Notes: generated by a model from the letters alone, not told the origin. Counted from the stretch's first letter, positions 1-6,552 are shown. The stretch: 7,477 nucleotides of DNA from Spirochaetales bacterium (GCA_031266855.1 JAISAF010000254.1:1-7477), one strand, 5' to 3'. Made by a program: numbers and translations.

Positions 1-531
1 TTGAGAGTTAAATTCGTATCGTATCGACGGTATAGGGTAAACCGGCCATGTTTTTCCATCACCGTATTCTATACCGCCGTCGATTGCGACCACATAAGCG
101 CCTGCCGCTAAAGAACCGAAATCAGTGCGCATTAATTCATACCTGTACCCTATGCCCGCCGCAAAAGTGCGTAAGCCGCCATAAACCGGCTCACTGGAAC
201 TGGTGTCAAAAAGAGCAACAAACTGAGGCGCGCCGGTTTTTTGGAGAAGCACGAGAGTGTCGCTGTGATATGGCCCTTCGTAACCTGCCGTATTTTCCCG
301 TTCCAGAAAATATTGTTTCGCGGACGCCTGGAGAAGAAAAAGGTTCTGCCCTTCACCGCGCATAAATGACACTTCTTCACCGGGAGAATGAAATTGCTGC
401 TGCGACAAATGAAGGTATTCATAGCTTACGAGCGGTGTTATTTGTGTAAAGCTGTAGTTCGCCTCGTCCTGCGCAAAACAGACAGAGGAACCAAAAATTA
501 TCACTATAATCAAAAAATATAAGCATTTCAT
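1..531 (-). CDS. Secreted putative outer-membrane protein, C-terminus outside window
   Basis: An open minus-strand frame of 177 codons starts with ATG at 531 and runs off the left edge, so the C-terminus is missing. It begins with a clear signal peptide: MKC, then the hydrophobic stretch LYFLIIVIIFGSSVCFA, with probable signal peptidase I cleavage before QDEANYS. The rest is rich in aromatic and alternating polar/apolar residues (SYEYLHL, GIGYRYELMRTDFGSLAAGAY, IRYEF near the edge), which suggests a beta-barrel or other beta-rich envelope protein. I do not recognise the family. It lies 13 nt after the tolC stop on the same strand, and its ribosome-binding site overlaps that stop, so it is probably the fourth gene of the efflux operon. 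An accessory role in the outer membrane is inferred from this context only. A lipoprotein is less likely: the Cys near the signal end is followed by FAQD and fits a lipobox poorly. Confidence 0.8.
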   Translation of the reverse strand, partial: MKCLYFLIIVIIFGSSVCFAQDEANYSFTQITPLVSYEYLHLSQQQFHSPGEEVSFMRGEGQNLFLLQASAKQYFLERENTAGYEGPYHSDTLVLLQKTGAPQFVALFDTSSSEPVYGGLRTFAAGIGYRYELMRTDFGSLAAGAYVVAIDGGIEYGDGKTWPVYPIPSIRYEFNSQ

Positions 532-541
532 AAAAAATCCA

Positions 542-546
542 CTCCT
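542..546 (-). promoter_or_regulatory. Ribosome-binding site of the 531 gene, overlapping the tolC stop
   Basis: AGGAG on the minus strand, 10 nt before the ATG at 531, shares bases with the TAG stop of the tolC ORF (TAGGAG). This supports the chosen start and suggests the two genes share one mRNA with possible re-initiation. Confidence 0.75.
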
Positions 547-2293
547 ATTCATGATGCCGTATATTTCCAAAAGGAATATTGAATTCTTTTTCAAGTTCAA
601 GAATTGCCGAAACAAGGTTGTAACGCTCCGATAATAATTTGTTATGTGCAATGGATAAATTGTCCCGTGAGGAATAGACGCTTTGCAGATCTGCTGTGCC
701 GTTGCGGTAGGCTTCCTCATACATTTTGTTCGTATCTTCGGCCAGCGTAACATTGAGGCCCAATGTTTCAATGATTTCAAAAGACTGGGCGATGTTTCTT
801 TCAAGCTGGCGGATCGTATTGCGGGATCCCTGAATGGTTTCCCTCAGCAGGTTTTGCCAGAGAGCGATAGTGTCGCTTAATGTGTCAATCCGTTCCCGTG
901 CGGGCGAGCCGGGGAGAAAATTATCCACTTGAAAGGAAAGTCCAAGTGACGCCTGGCCGTCCAGATCCGTCCATTTATGATTGTCGTATAAGGGCAGAGC
1001 GTTCCACGCAAAAGTTAACGTGGGAGCATAGGCATGAGATCTCGCTGTCTGCCGTTGTATGACAAGCGATTCGATTGATTTACGCAACGCTGTAATCCGT
1101 AACGGCTCTTGCCTTGAGTATGCCGCGCGGGGCGATCCGGCGAATTCTTCAAGACTGCCCTGTAAGGTAATTATTTCCTCCGGCGGGATCAGGAGTAAAT
1201 ACTTCAAATTGTCCAGCGCGTCGGCGTAGATCGTTTGAGCGCTCCGCGCGTTTGTTTTTTGTGTTTGCATATCCAGACGCGCGGAAAGTTCATCAAGATT
1301 TGAAACCTGCCCTGTTCGCTGTAATACGCGGGCCTGTTCATAACGGTTTTGCGCGCTTATGACATTTTGTTCCTCGAGGCGGACATTGGCTTGCAATAAC
1401 AGGAGCCAGAAATAGAGTTTTCGCACCTGAAATTCCAGATTCTGGCAGGCCGCCTCGTAATTAAGGAGGCCCGCTTCATAGTCCTTTTTTGCCTGCGCGA
1501 TATTTGTAATAATTGCCGGAACCAACTGAAAAGACGCGGAAAAGCTGAAGCCCGGGGTCCATGTATCGGCCGCGGAAGGCAGTGTGCCGGTAACAGAAGT
1601 CAGGCGGCTCGCGGACACTCCCGCGGCAAGGGACGGAAGAAGCGTGTTCCATGAACGGCCGGCTTTTCGTTTCGCGCCCCTTACTTCCAGCCGGGAGCGT
1701 TCCAGTGAAAAATTGTTTTCAAGCGCCCGTGTTACCGCGCTTTCTATGTCCAGGGTGATTTGCGCCCACGCGTTACCCGCGGCAAGAACGCACAGGCATA
1801 CCAGCGCCGCTATTTTATGAGTTTTTCCAAAAACTGGAAAAGCCCGTGGGGCGGCAGCCGGTTGGTGATAAAGACGTGCACTCCGCTTCGCTTCGCGCTT
1901 GGTGACAAACCACGCAATTTTATCGGAACAAAATTGCGACCGCCGGGTTAGCCGCAGGTAATTGCCAGCGGCAATTACCTGCCCCCGGAATTGCCAGTGG
2001 CAATTCCGGGGCCTTATTCTGAGCTGCCGCTCGGCAGCCGGTTGGTCGCAAAATTGCGTACGCAATTTTGCTGCGTGCCCATGCGTCCTGGCTGGTGGCA
2101 AAATTGCGAAGCAATTTTGCGTTGCCGCTGGGCGCGCGCCAGGGATTGTAGCGGAAAGCCCGCAGGATTTGCATTGGCAAATCCGAGGACTTGGAGCGGA
2201 AAGCCCGGTTTGCGGCGTTAGCCGCAAAGGCGCCCAAATTCTGAATCGGAATAAAATTACAAATGTTTTTTTGGCGAGGCTTTTATATTTCAT
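545..2293 (-). CDS. TolC-family outer-membrane efflux channel with a repeat-derived N-terminal insert
   Basis: This is the outer-membrane exit duct of the tripartite RND pump. The last 405 residues (178-582) look like an outer membrane efflux protein: an LDIESAVTRALENNFSL opening helix, long Gln/Ala/Leu-rich helices, two repeated halves (about 180-370 and 395-575) and an RYNLVSAILELEKEFN-like end. A signal peptide core (IAALVCLCVLAAG, then NAWA before Q178) sits at residues 161-177 instead of at the start. Residues 11 to about 156 are encoded by the hairpin-rich repeat and look like no protein domain. The only in-frame ATG is at 2293. It has AAGGA 8 nt upstream and overlaps the permease stop by 11 nt, so coupled translation from there is likely. 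In-frame alternatives are only TTG codons at residues 24, 65 and 77, the last two inside palindromes. The family call is firm. Whether the whole insert is translated is inference. Confidence 0.88.
   Translation of the reverse strand: MKYKSLAKKTFVILFRFRIWAPLRLTPQTGLSAPSPRICQCKSCGLSATIPGARPAATQNCFAILPPARTHGHAAKLRTQFCDQPAAERQLRIRPRNCHWQFRGQVIAAGNYLRLTRRSQFCSDKIAWFVTKREAKRSARLYHQPAAAPRAFPVFGKTHKIAALVCLCVLAAGNAWAQITLDIESAVTRALENNFSLERSRLEVRGAKRKAGRSWNTLLPSLAAGVSASRLTSVTGTLPSAADTWTPGFSFSASFQLVPAIITNIAQAKKDYEAGLLNYEAACQNLEFQVRKLYFWLLLLQANVRLEEQNVISAQNRYEQARVLQRTGQVSNLDELSARLDMQTQKTNARSAQTIYADALDNLKYLLLIPPEEIITLQGSLEEFAGSPRAAYSRQEPLRITALRKSIESLVIQRQTARSHAYAPTLTFAWNALPLYDNHKWTDLDGQASLGLSFQVDNFLPGSPARERIDTLSDTIALWQNLLRETIQGSRNTIRQLERNIAQSFEIIETLGLNVTLAEDTNKMYEEAYRNGTADLQSVYSSRDNLSIAHNKLLSERYNLVSAILELEKEFNIPFGNIRHHE
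1763..1825 (-). other. Displaced signal peptide of the TolC-like protein
   Basis: Residues 157-177 of the tolC ORF read KTHK, then a hydrophobic core IAALVCLCVLAAG, then NAWA before Gln178, a canonical AxA signal peptidase I site. It lies about 156 residues from the only ATG. If the extension is made, it would be cytoplasmic, rich in Lys/Arg and removed with the signal peptide, which may explain why the insertion was tolerated. Confidence 0.75.
1850..1878 (-). repeat. Conserved tail block of the repeat, copy A
   Basis: On the minus strand this reads CACGTCTTTATCACC followed by AACCGGCTGCCGCC. Copy B has the same block at 6759-6786 with one substitution and one missing A. It marks the downstream end of the element before the terminal hairpin. 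Confidence 0.75.
1954..2011. repeat. Two abutting perfect hairpins, each 13-bp stem and 3-nt loop
   Basis: Hairpin one spans 1954-1982 (arm GCAGGTAATTGCC, loop AGC). Hairpin two spans 1983-2011 (arm CCCCGGAATTGCC, loop AGT). They touch with no spacer and have identical geometry (13-3-13). The loop-proximal part of the stem, AATTGCC, is the same in both while the outer part differs, so they look like related modules with diverged, compensated outer stems. Confidence 0.85.
2048..2071. repeat. 24-bp perfect palindrome
   Basis: GCAAAATTGCGT followed directly by its reverse complement, with no loop. It lies in the tolC reading frame and includes the in-frame TTG of residue 77. It occupies the slot that holds the 6696-6720 hairpin in copy B. 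Confidence 0.85.
2098..2120. repeat. Perfect hairpin, 10-bp stem and 3-nt loop
   Basis: Arms GCAAAATTGC and GCAATTTTGC. The loop reads TTC on the minus strand. The matching slot in copy B (6641-6677) has a longer, different 17-bp stem but the same TTC loop capped by GC on both sides. Confidence 0.85.
2141..2210 (-). repeat. Conserved core of the repeat, copy A
   Basis: On the minus strand it reads AACCGGGCTTTCCGCTCC, AAGTCCTC, a hairpin (8-bp stem, 4-nt loop, 2165-2184), then a second CGGGCTTTCCGCT and ACAATCCCT. The 27 bases at 2141-2167 are identical to 6594-6620 in copy B. In the tolC frame the two direct repeats encode TGLSA and CGLSATIP. Confidence 0.9.
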
Positions 2294-5200
2294 TTTTTAT
2301 TTCCTTGTGTTTCGCGTTGATAAGTGAGTACATCACGGGAGTAAAAAACAGGGTAATGAGCGTTGCCGAAGCGAGGCCGCCGAATACCGCAAGTCCGATG
2401 GGTGCGGTCATGCCGGATGATTTGCCGGGGAAGAATGCCATTGGCGCAAGGCCCAGCATGGTGGTGAGGGCTGTCATCAGTACCGGACGGAAACGGATTA
2501 CGCCGGCCTGGAGGCAGGCGTCCATAACGCTCATGCCCCGCCGCGTGAGGATATTGGTATAATCAACAAGAAGGATGCCGTTGTTGACTACAATGCCGGC
2601 AAGCATGACAACGCCCACCATCGTAAAGGCGTTTATTGCCTGCCGGGTTAGAAGATGAACGAGGACAACGCCTATCAGGATAAGCGGTATGGTACAAAAG
2701 TTGATAAACGGATCGCGGAAGGATTCGTATTGGGCTGCCATTGTTCCGAATACCAAAAGAAGCGCCAGGCTGATCACCACGGCAAAGGTGTGCAGCATTT
2801 TTTGTGTTTCTTTTGAAGCGCCTGAAAAACCTGCGCTAATACCGTGCTGCTCAAGCAGTTTTTTTATTTTCGCTTCGGTGTCCGCAATTGTATAACTTTC
2901 TTTTACATTGGCGGTAACGTGGATAACCCGTGCCTGTCCTTCGTGCTTTATTGAAACCGGCGCAAGAGTTTTTTCAAACGTGGCAAAATTTGATACGGGG
3001 TGAAGGAGTCCGTCCGCGGAACGGACGAAGACTTTTTCCAGATCGGGAAGCGCGTAACGGTCTTCTTTCGCGAGCCGCACAACAACATCATAATCATCTC
3101 CTGATTCGCGGAAGCTTGTGGCGGTAAGGCCGTCCACCCGCGCGGCGATTTCATGTGCAATCGCGGCGATGGTAAGGCCCATATTGTATGCGCGCTGCCG
3201 GTCAATAGTTACGCTTACCTGCGGCAGTCCCGCGTTTATATCAATGGCAATATCCTGAACTTCCGGTATTCCTTCCAGTATCTGTTGAACACTTTTGGAA
3301 TCGGCAAGTCCTTTGTGCATATCATCGGCTCTCAGAGTTATATCAATATCCGCGTCGCCCATAACGGCGGCGAGACCGCTTTCTGGAAAAGTAAAAACCG
3401 CGTTTGGAAAGGCGGGAAAATGGGCGCGGAGTTTTTCTTTTACTGTCCCGGCGGAATCCGCCGAGGGATCATCAAGGTCAAGGATCACCGTTATTTCGGC
3501 GATGTTGCCGCCTTTTTTGTTAAAAAACACGCCTTCCTCGCCCCCTACATCGGCTATGACGCTTTTGGCGCCTTGTATTTCAGCGCTGGCAAATTCCTGT
3601 ATTTCAAGGGCAGCCGCTTTTGTGTCGGCGTAACGGGTTCCCAGGGGCATTTCAATAGTGAGCGTAATTATGTCGTTGTCCATATCGGGCATCAGTTCTA
3701 TGTTGAGGTTTGCCAGCGCGGGAATAGAACCGAGAAACGCAGCTACGACTATGATAAGCGTAATGGCCCGGTGCGCGAGGGCACGGGATAAAAGCGCGCG
3801 GTACGCCCTGTTTACCGTTTCGAGGATTCGGGCAATACCCCGGTCAAGACCGGCGAGGAAGGGGCTATGCAATGGTTTTTGAACGCGGCTGTGTACGGGC
3901 AGCCATGTGCTTGCCAGTACCGGCACGAGAAATATTGCCACAAGCAGGCTGGAGATGAGCGAAATGCCGATAGTAAAAAGCATGTCCTCTACCAAAAGCC
4001 CGATGACTTCAAGCCTGTCTTTGAAAAGATATATTGGGAGAAATACACAAATGGTGGTTAGTGTTGAGGCAATAATTGACGAGCTGACTTCTTCACCGGC
4101 ATGTATAGCGGCGGCGCGTGGTTTTTCCCCTTGTTCGCGGAATCTGGAGAAGCTTTCCAGTACGACTATTGAGGAGTCAACAATCATGCCCAGGCCGAGA
4201 ATAAGGCCGGCGAGGCTCATCATGTTGATAGTGATATGGGCGAGGTTCATGGCAAGCAGGGTAATTAAAAGCGATACGGGAATGGATAAGCCAATAATGA
4301 TAGTGCTGCCAGTGTTCCTAAGAAAAACCAGGAGCGTCAGCATGGCCAGGACACCGCCCATTACCGCGGAATTGACGAGTTCCGCAATCATGGCCCTGAT
4401 TTCCAGGGTTCCGTCCTGGGTGATTTCAAGACTTATGTCGCGGGGAAGGGCGGTTTTTAATTCGTCAAGCCGTTCATACACCGCCGCGGCAACGGCAATG
4501 GTATTCGCGCCTCTTTGTTTCATGATTGACAGATACACTCCCGGTTCTCCGCCCACATACACCGCCGAGCGTTCATCCCGGAAACCCATGCTTACTTCTC
4601 CAATGTCTTCGACCCGGATATCCGCGCCGCCGGTTCCCGCGACAACGGTAGCGGCGATGTCGGCAAGCGAAGCGTATTCGCCGGAAGTTTTTACCGAATA
4701 TTCCACAAGTCCTTCTTCAAGGGTACCCGCGCCACGCGTCAGATTTTGCGCGGCCAGACTGTTTGAAATTTCACGTATAGTTATTCCGTAGGCTTCAAGA
4801 CGGTTTTGCGACAAGGCGGCCTGTACAATGGCATCCTGCCCGCCCTCAACGCTGACTGTGGCAACGCCCTCAATCTGTTCCAGTTGTTTCTGTATTTCCT
4901 TTTTTGCCAGAGCGCGCAGTTCATTTTGATCCCGGCCGCCTTCGGCGTGTGCCCGTAACGCGATGCGCATAATAGGTTCGTCATTCGCCTGGAGCAGCAT
5001 CATAACCGGAGCTGTGGCGGTTTCCGGCAGACTGTCCCGTACAAGGTCAATGTTTTCCCGCACCCGGTTCATTTTCGCGTCCATATCGCTGCCGAAAGCG
5101 AACTCCAGTGAGATGATCCCAATCTGCTCGCGGGATTCGGATTCCATTTTGGTTATGCCGGCGGTAGTGGCCAGAGCGTCTTCCAGCACATCGGTGAGGG

Positions 5201-5384
5201 ATTTTTCAACTGTTTCGGGATCCGCTCCCGGATATGTGGAGTAGATAAGCATCCAGGGCGCCTCGACATCGGGAAACATATCAACCGCGATATTTGACAG
5301 AAGATACATTCCGCAGATGGATATAAGGGCAAACACAACCAGCCACAATACCGGGCGGCGCACAACCGCTTGTGCGACGCTCAC
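2283..5384 (-). CDS. RND-family efflux permease (AcrB-like inner-membrane subunit)
   Basis: This is the proton-driven drug exporter subunit, 1033 residues, a normal length for the family. TM1 is at about 10-30, followed by the typical VDMFPDVEAPW and YPGADPETVE porter motifs. A TM2-TM6 block spans about 335-490, TM7 about 540-560, a second porter region with LMPDMDND about 564-571, and TM8-TM12 about 863-1022. In TM4 the AcrB Asp407-Asp408 pair is replaced by Asp403-Ser404 (GMIVDSSIVVLES). In TM10 the AcrB Lys940 position is Asn934 (GIVVNNGILLVDY). The TM11 Thr near 971 is kept (RFRPVLMTALTT). Single-Asp VDxS permeases are known as a broad RND subgroup. The start is GTG at 5384, which overlaps the adaptor stop as GTGA and has GGGGG six bases upstream. 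The stop overlaps the tolC start by 11 nt. Substrate cannot be read from the sequence. Confidence 0.95.
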   Translation of the reverse strand: MSVAQAVVRRPVLWLVVFALISICGMYLLSNIAVDMFPDVEAPWMLIYSTYPGADPETVEKSLTDVLEDALATTAGITKMESESREQIGIISLEFAFGSDMDAKMNRVRENIDLVRDSLPETATAPVMMLLQANDEPIMRIALRAHAEGGRDQNELRALAKKEIQKQLEQIEGVATVSVEGGQDAIVQAALSQNRLEAYGITIREISNSLAAQNLTRGAGTLEEGLVEYSVKTSGEYASLADIAATVVAGTGGADIRVEDIGEVSMGFRDERSAVYVGGEPGVYLSIMKQRGANTIAVAAAVYERLDELKTALPRDISLEITQDGTLEIRAMIAELVNSAVMGGVLAMLTLLVFLRNTGSTIIIGLSIPVSLLITLLAMNLAHITINMMSLAGLILGLGMIVDSSIVVLESFSRFREQGEKPRAAAIHAGEEVSSSIIASTLTTICVFLPIYLFKDRLEVIGLLVEDMLFTIGISLISSLLVAIFLVPVLASTWLPVHSRVQKPLHSPFLAGLDRGIARILETVNRAYRALLSRALAHRAITLIIVVAAFLGSIPALANLNIELMPDMDNDIITLTIEMPLGTRYADTKAAALEIQEFASAEIQGAKSVIADVGGEEGVFFNKKGGNIAEITVILDLDDPSADSAGTVKEKLRAHFPAFPNAVFTFPESGLAAVMGDADIDITLRADDMHKGLADSKSVQQILEGIPEVQDIAIDINAGLPQVSVTIDRQRAYNMGLTIAAIAHEIAARVDGLTATSFRESGDDYDVVVRLAKEDRYALPDLEKVFVRSADGLLHPVSNFATFEKTLAPVSIKHEGQARVIHVTANVKESYTIADTEAKIKKLLEQHGISAGFSGASKETQKMLHTFAVVISLALLLVFGTMAAQYESFRDPFINFCTIPLILIGVVLVHLLTRQAINAFTMVGVVMLAGIVVNNGILLVDYTNILTRRGMSVMDACLQAGVIRFRPVLMTALTTMLGLAPMAFFPGKSSGMTAPIGLAVFGGLASATLITLFFTPVMYSLINAKHKEIKNEI
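2302..2306 (-). promoter_or_regulatory. Ribosome-binding site of the tolC ORF, inside the permease 3' end
   Basis: AAGGA on the minus strand, 8 nt before the ATG at 2293 and within the last codons of the permease gene. It supports 2293 as the genuine translation start, although the signal peptide lies far downstream. Confidence 0.7.
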
Positions 5385-6310
5385 GCTTCACCCCCGCCAA
5401 TTACCCTGACAGCCGCGCCCGCCGACAATAACTGCTGTCCCTGAATAACAACCCTCTCGCCCGCGCTTAATCCCGAAGTGATTTCAGTGAAGCCGTTAAT
5501 CGTAACGCCGCTACCGACCTGTCTTAATTCCGCCCTGCCGCCGCGTGTTACATATACTACGCTTACCCCATGTTTATTCAGAACCGCCTGCGCCGGTACG
5601 GCAAGGACGCCGGAATAATTTATTGTATTAATTCTGAGGCGGGCAAACATACCGGCGTTTACGCGCCTGTCATAGCTGTCAAATTTCAGGGTAATAAGTT
5701 TCGTCCGTGAGGCGCTATCGATAACCGGCGAAACGTGAGTTACCGTGGCGGTAAAAATCTCAGAAGGATAGGCTTGCAGGCGTATTTCCGATTTCAGCCC
5801 TTCCTCAAGACCGGCTACTTTCCGTTCCGGTATACGCGCGGTAATTTCGAGATTTTCCGCTACGGATATTGTCGTAATAGATGTGCCGGCGCCGACCGTC
5901 ATGCCCGCGCAAACCGGCATCCTGCTTACTGTTCCTGAAATCGGCGCGTAAACCGGACTTGCCATATAGCGCATACCCGGCTTTGAAGGATCTATCTCCG
6001 CGATGAGGTCGCCTTTGCGTACCCTTGAACCAAGCGCGGCCCGGACAGCAATCAGCTTTCCCGATGTATCAGGAAATACATCGGCCTGCTGCCCGCTTAT
6101 AATATCGCCGTTCACTTCGAGAAAGACTTCCAGCGTGCGGTGTTCAGCCGGTACCGTTTTTACCGAAAAAACCGGCTCCCCGTTTTCTTCACCAGCCGCG
6201 GCGTTTTCTTCCCCCCTCACCGCAAGGAGGGACGGCCCCGCTGCCAGAACTCCCGCAATCATCACGACCACGGTGACTGCCGCCATTTTCACACCCCTAT
6301 TCTTCGTCAT
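5381..6310 (-). CDS. RND periplasmic adaptor (membrane fusion protein), lacking the alpha-hairpin
   Basis: This 309-residue protein links the permease to the TolC-like channel. It has a basic N-terminus and hydrophobic segment (about residues 8-30), an acidic linker, a first lipoyl half (about 74-108), a second lipoyl half (about 117-150, SPVYAPISGTVSRMPVCAG), a beta-barrel (about 153-230, including PERKVAGLEEG and NAGMFARLRI) and a membrane-proximal domain (about 232-305). Only about ten residues join the two lipoyl halves, where most adaptors carry a coiled-coil hairpin of 30 residues or more. Borrelia BesA has the same reduced architecture. I chose ATG 6310 because AGGGGG lies 6 nt upstream. 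The in-frame ATG at 6334 adds eight residues and has GGAG only one base away. It is the first gene of the operon and its stop overlaps the permease start. Confidence 0.92.
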   Translation of the reverse strand: MTKNRGVKMAAVTVVVMIAGVLAAGPSLLAVRGEENAAAGEENGEPVFSVKTVPAEHRTLEVFLEVNGDIISGQQADVFPDTSGKLIAVRAALGSRVRKGDLIAEIDPSKPGMRYMASPVYAPISGTVSRMPVCAGMTVGAGTSITTISVAENLEITARIPERKVAGLEEGLKSEIRLQAYPSEIFTATVTHVSPVIDSASRTKLITLKFDSYDRRVNAGMFARLRINTINYSGVLAVPAQAVLNKHGVSVVYVTRGGRAELRQVGSGVTINGFTEITSGLSAGERVVIQGQQLLSAGAAVRVIGGGEA

Positions 6311-6316
6311 TTTTTT

Positions 6317-6322
6317 CCCCCT
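6317..6322 (-). promoter_or_regulatory. Ribosome-binding site that decides the adaptor start
   Basis: AGGGGG on the minus strand, then six A residues and the ATG at 6310. This spacing is much better than for the upstream ATG at 6334, whose GGAG sits only one base away. Confidence 0.6.
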
Positions 6323-6354
6323 GGAATTGCTCATACTCCAAAGTAGAACGAAGC

Positions 6355-6383
6355 GTTAAAGCGCGGATTAAGAAAAGTTAAAG
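6355..6383. promoter_or_regulatory. Direct repeat GTTAAAG with 22-bp period upstream of the operon
   Basis: GTTAAAG occurs at 6355-6361 and 6377-6383, about two helical turns apart and 45-73 nt upstream of the adaptor start. The location fits an operator or upstream promoter element, but the motif is short and AT-rich. I find no convincing -35/-10 pair for the operon here. Confidence 0.25.
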
Positions 6384-6524
6384 ATTTGGTAAACTCTTCG
6401 GTTTTGAGGAAATACCGGCAAACCAGGATAAACGTATATGAATTTTTATGCGGGCGCATTCCGGGGGCGCGATAGCGCCCACTACAATAAATTTCCTATC
6501 GGAAAGCGACTGTCTTCAGGCGCA

Positions 6525-6552
6525 TTTTTTTGTCCGAAGACGGACAAAAAAA
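6525..6552. repeat. Perfect hairpin with T7/A7 arms, leading slot of copy B
   Basis: Arms TTTTTTTGTCCG and CGGACAAAAAAA with loop AAGA. Its A-run abuts CCGGGCTTTCCGCT exactly as the GCCGCAAA arm does in copy A (2209-2228). The order of T-run and stem is reversed relative to an intrinsic terminator on either strand. Confidence 0.85.

Larger units (their letters stand above)
1822..2265 (-). repeat. Hairpin-rich structured repeat, copy A, inserted in tolC
   Basis: This 444-nt segment lies between two AAAAAC copies (minus strand 2270-2265 and 1826-1821). It contains at least nine inverted repeats: 2209-2228, 2165-2184, 2098-2120, 2048-2071, 2023-2038, 1983-2011, 1954-1982, 1913-1938 and 1823-1841. 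The conserved backbone shared with copy B runs about 2124-2210 (two CGGGCTTTCCGCT copies flanking a hairpin, then ACAATCCCT and CCCAGCGGC), plus a tail block ending CACCAACCGGCTGCCGCC at 1850-1878. The tail motif ACCAACCGGCTGCCG occurs twice here (1852-1866 and 2032-2046) but once in copy B, so copy A carries an extra block of about 180 nt. The length is a multiple of three and the tolC frame stays open. Exact ends are inferred from the flanking AAAAAC and could shift by some bases. It may be a structured RNA or a DNA element. Confidence 0.8.

Noticed and set aside
150..422. Minus-strand 90-codon ORF inside the left-edge gene
   Set aside because: It is out of phase with the signal-peptide-bearing frame that starts at 531, which has a ribosome-binding site and remains open to the edge.
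1822..2265. Repeat copy A as a CRISPR array
   Set aside because: There is no regular repeat-spacer spacing. The repeated parts are hairpins of variable sequence on a single backbone, and no cas genes are present.
1584..2327. Plus-strand ORFs opposite tolC (for example 1962-2327)
   Set aside because: They are antisense shadows of tolC and the stop-poor repeat, with no ribosome-binding site or recognisable domain.
3907..4791. 294-codon plus-strand ORF opposite the permease gene
   Set aside because: It is a long antisense shadow of a well-conserved RND permease. Its Ser/Arg/Pro-rich translation mirrors the codon pattern of the real gene.
6525..6552. Hairpin with a T-run and an A-run as a rho-independent terminator
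   Set aside because: On both strands the T-run precedes the stem and the A-run follows it, the opposite of a terminator. It occupies a defined hairpin slot of the repeat instead.
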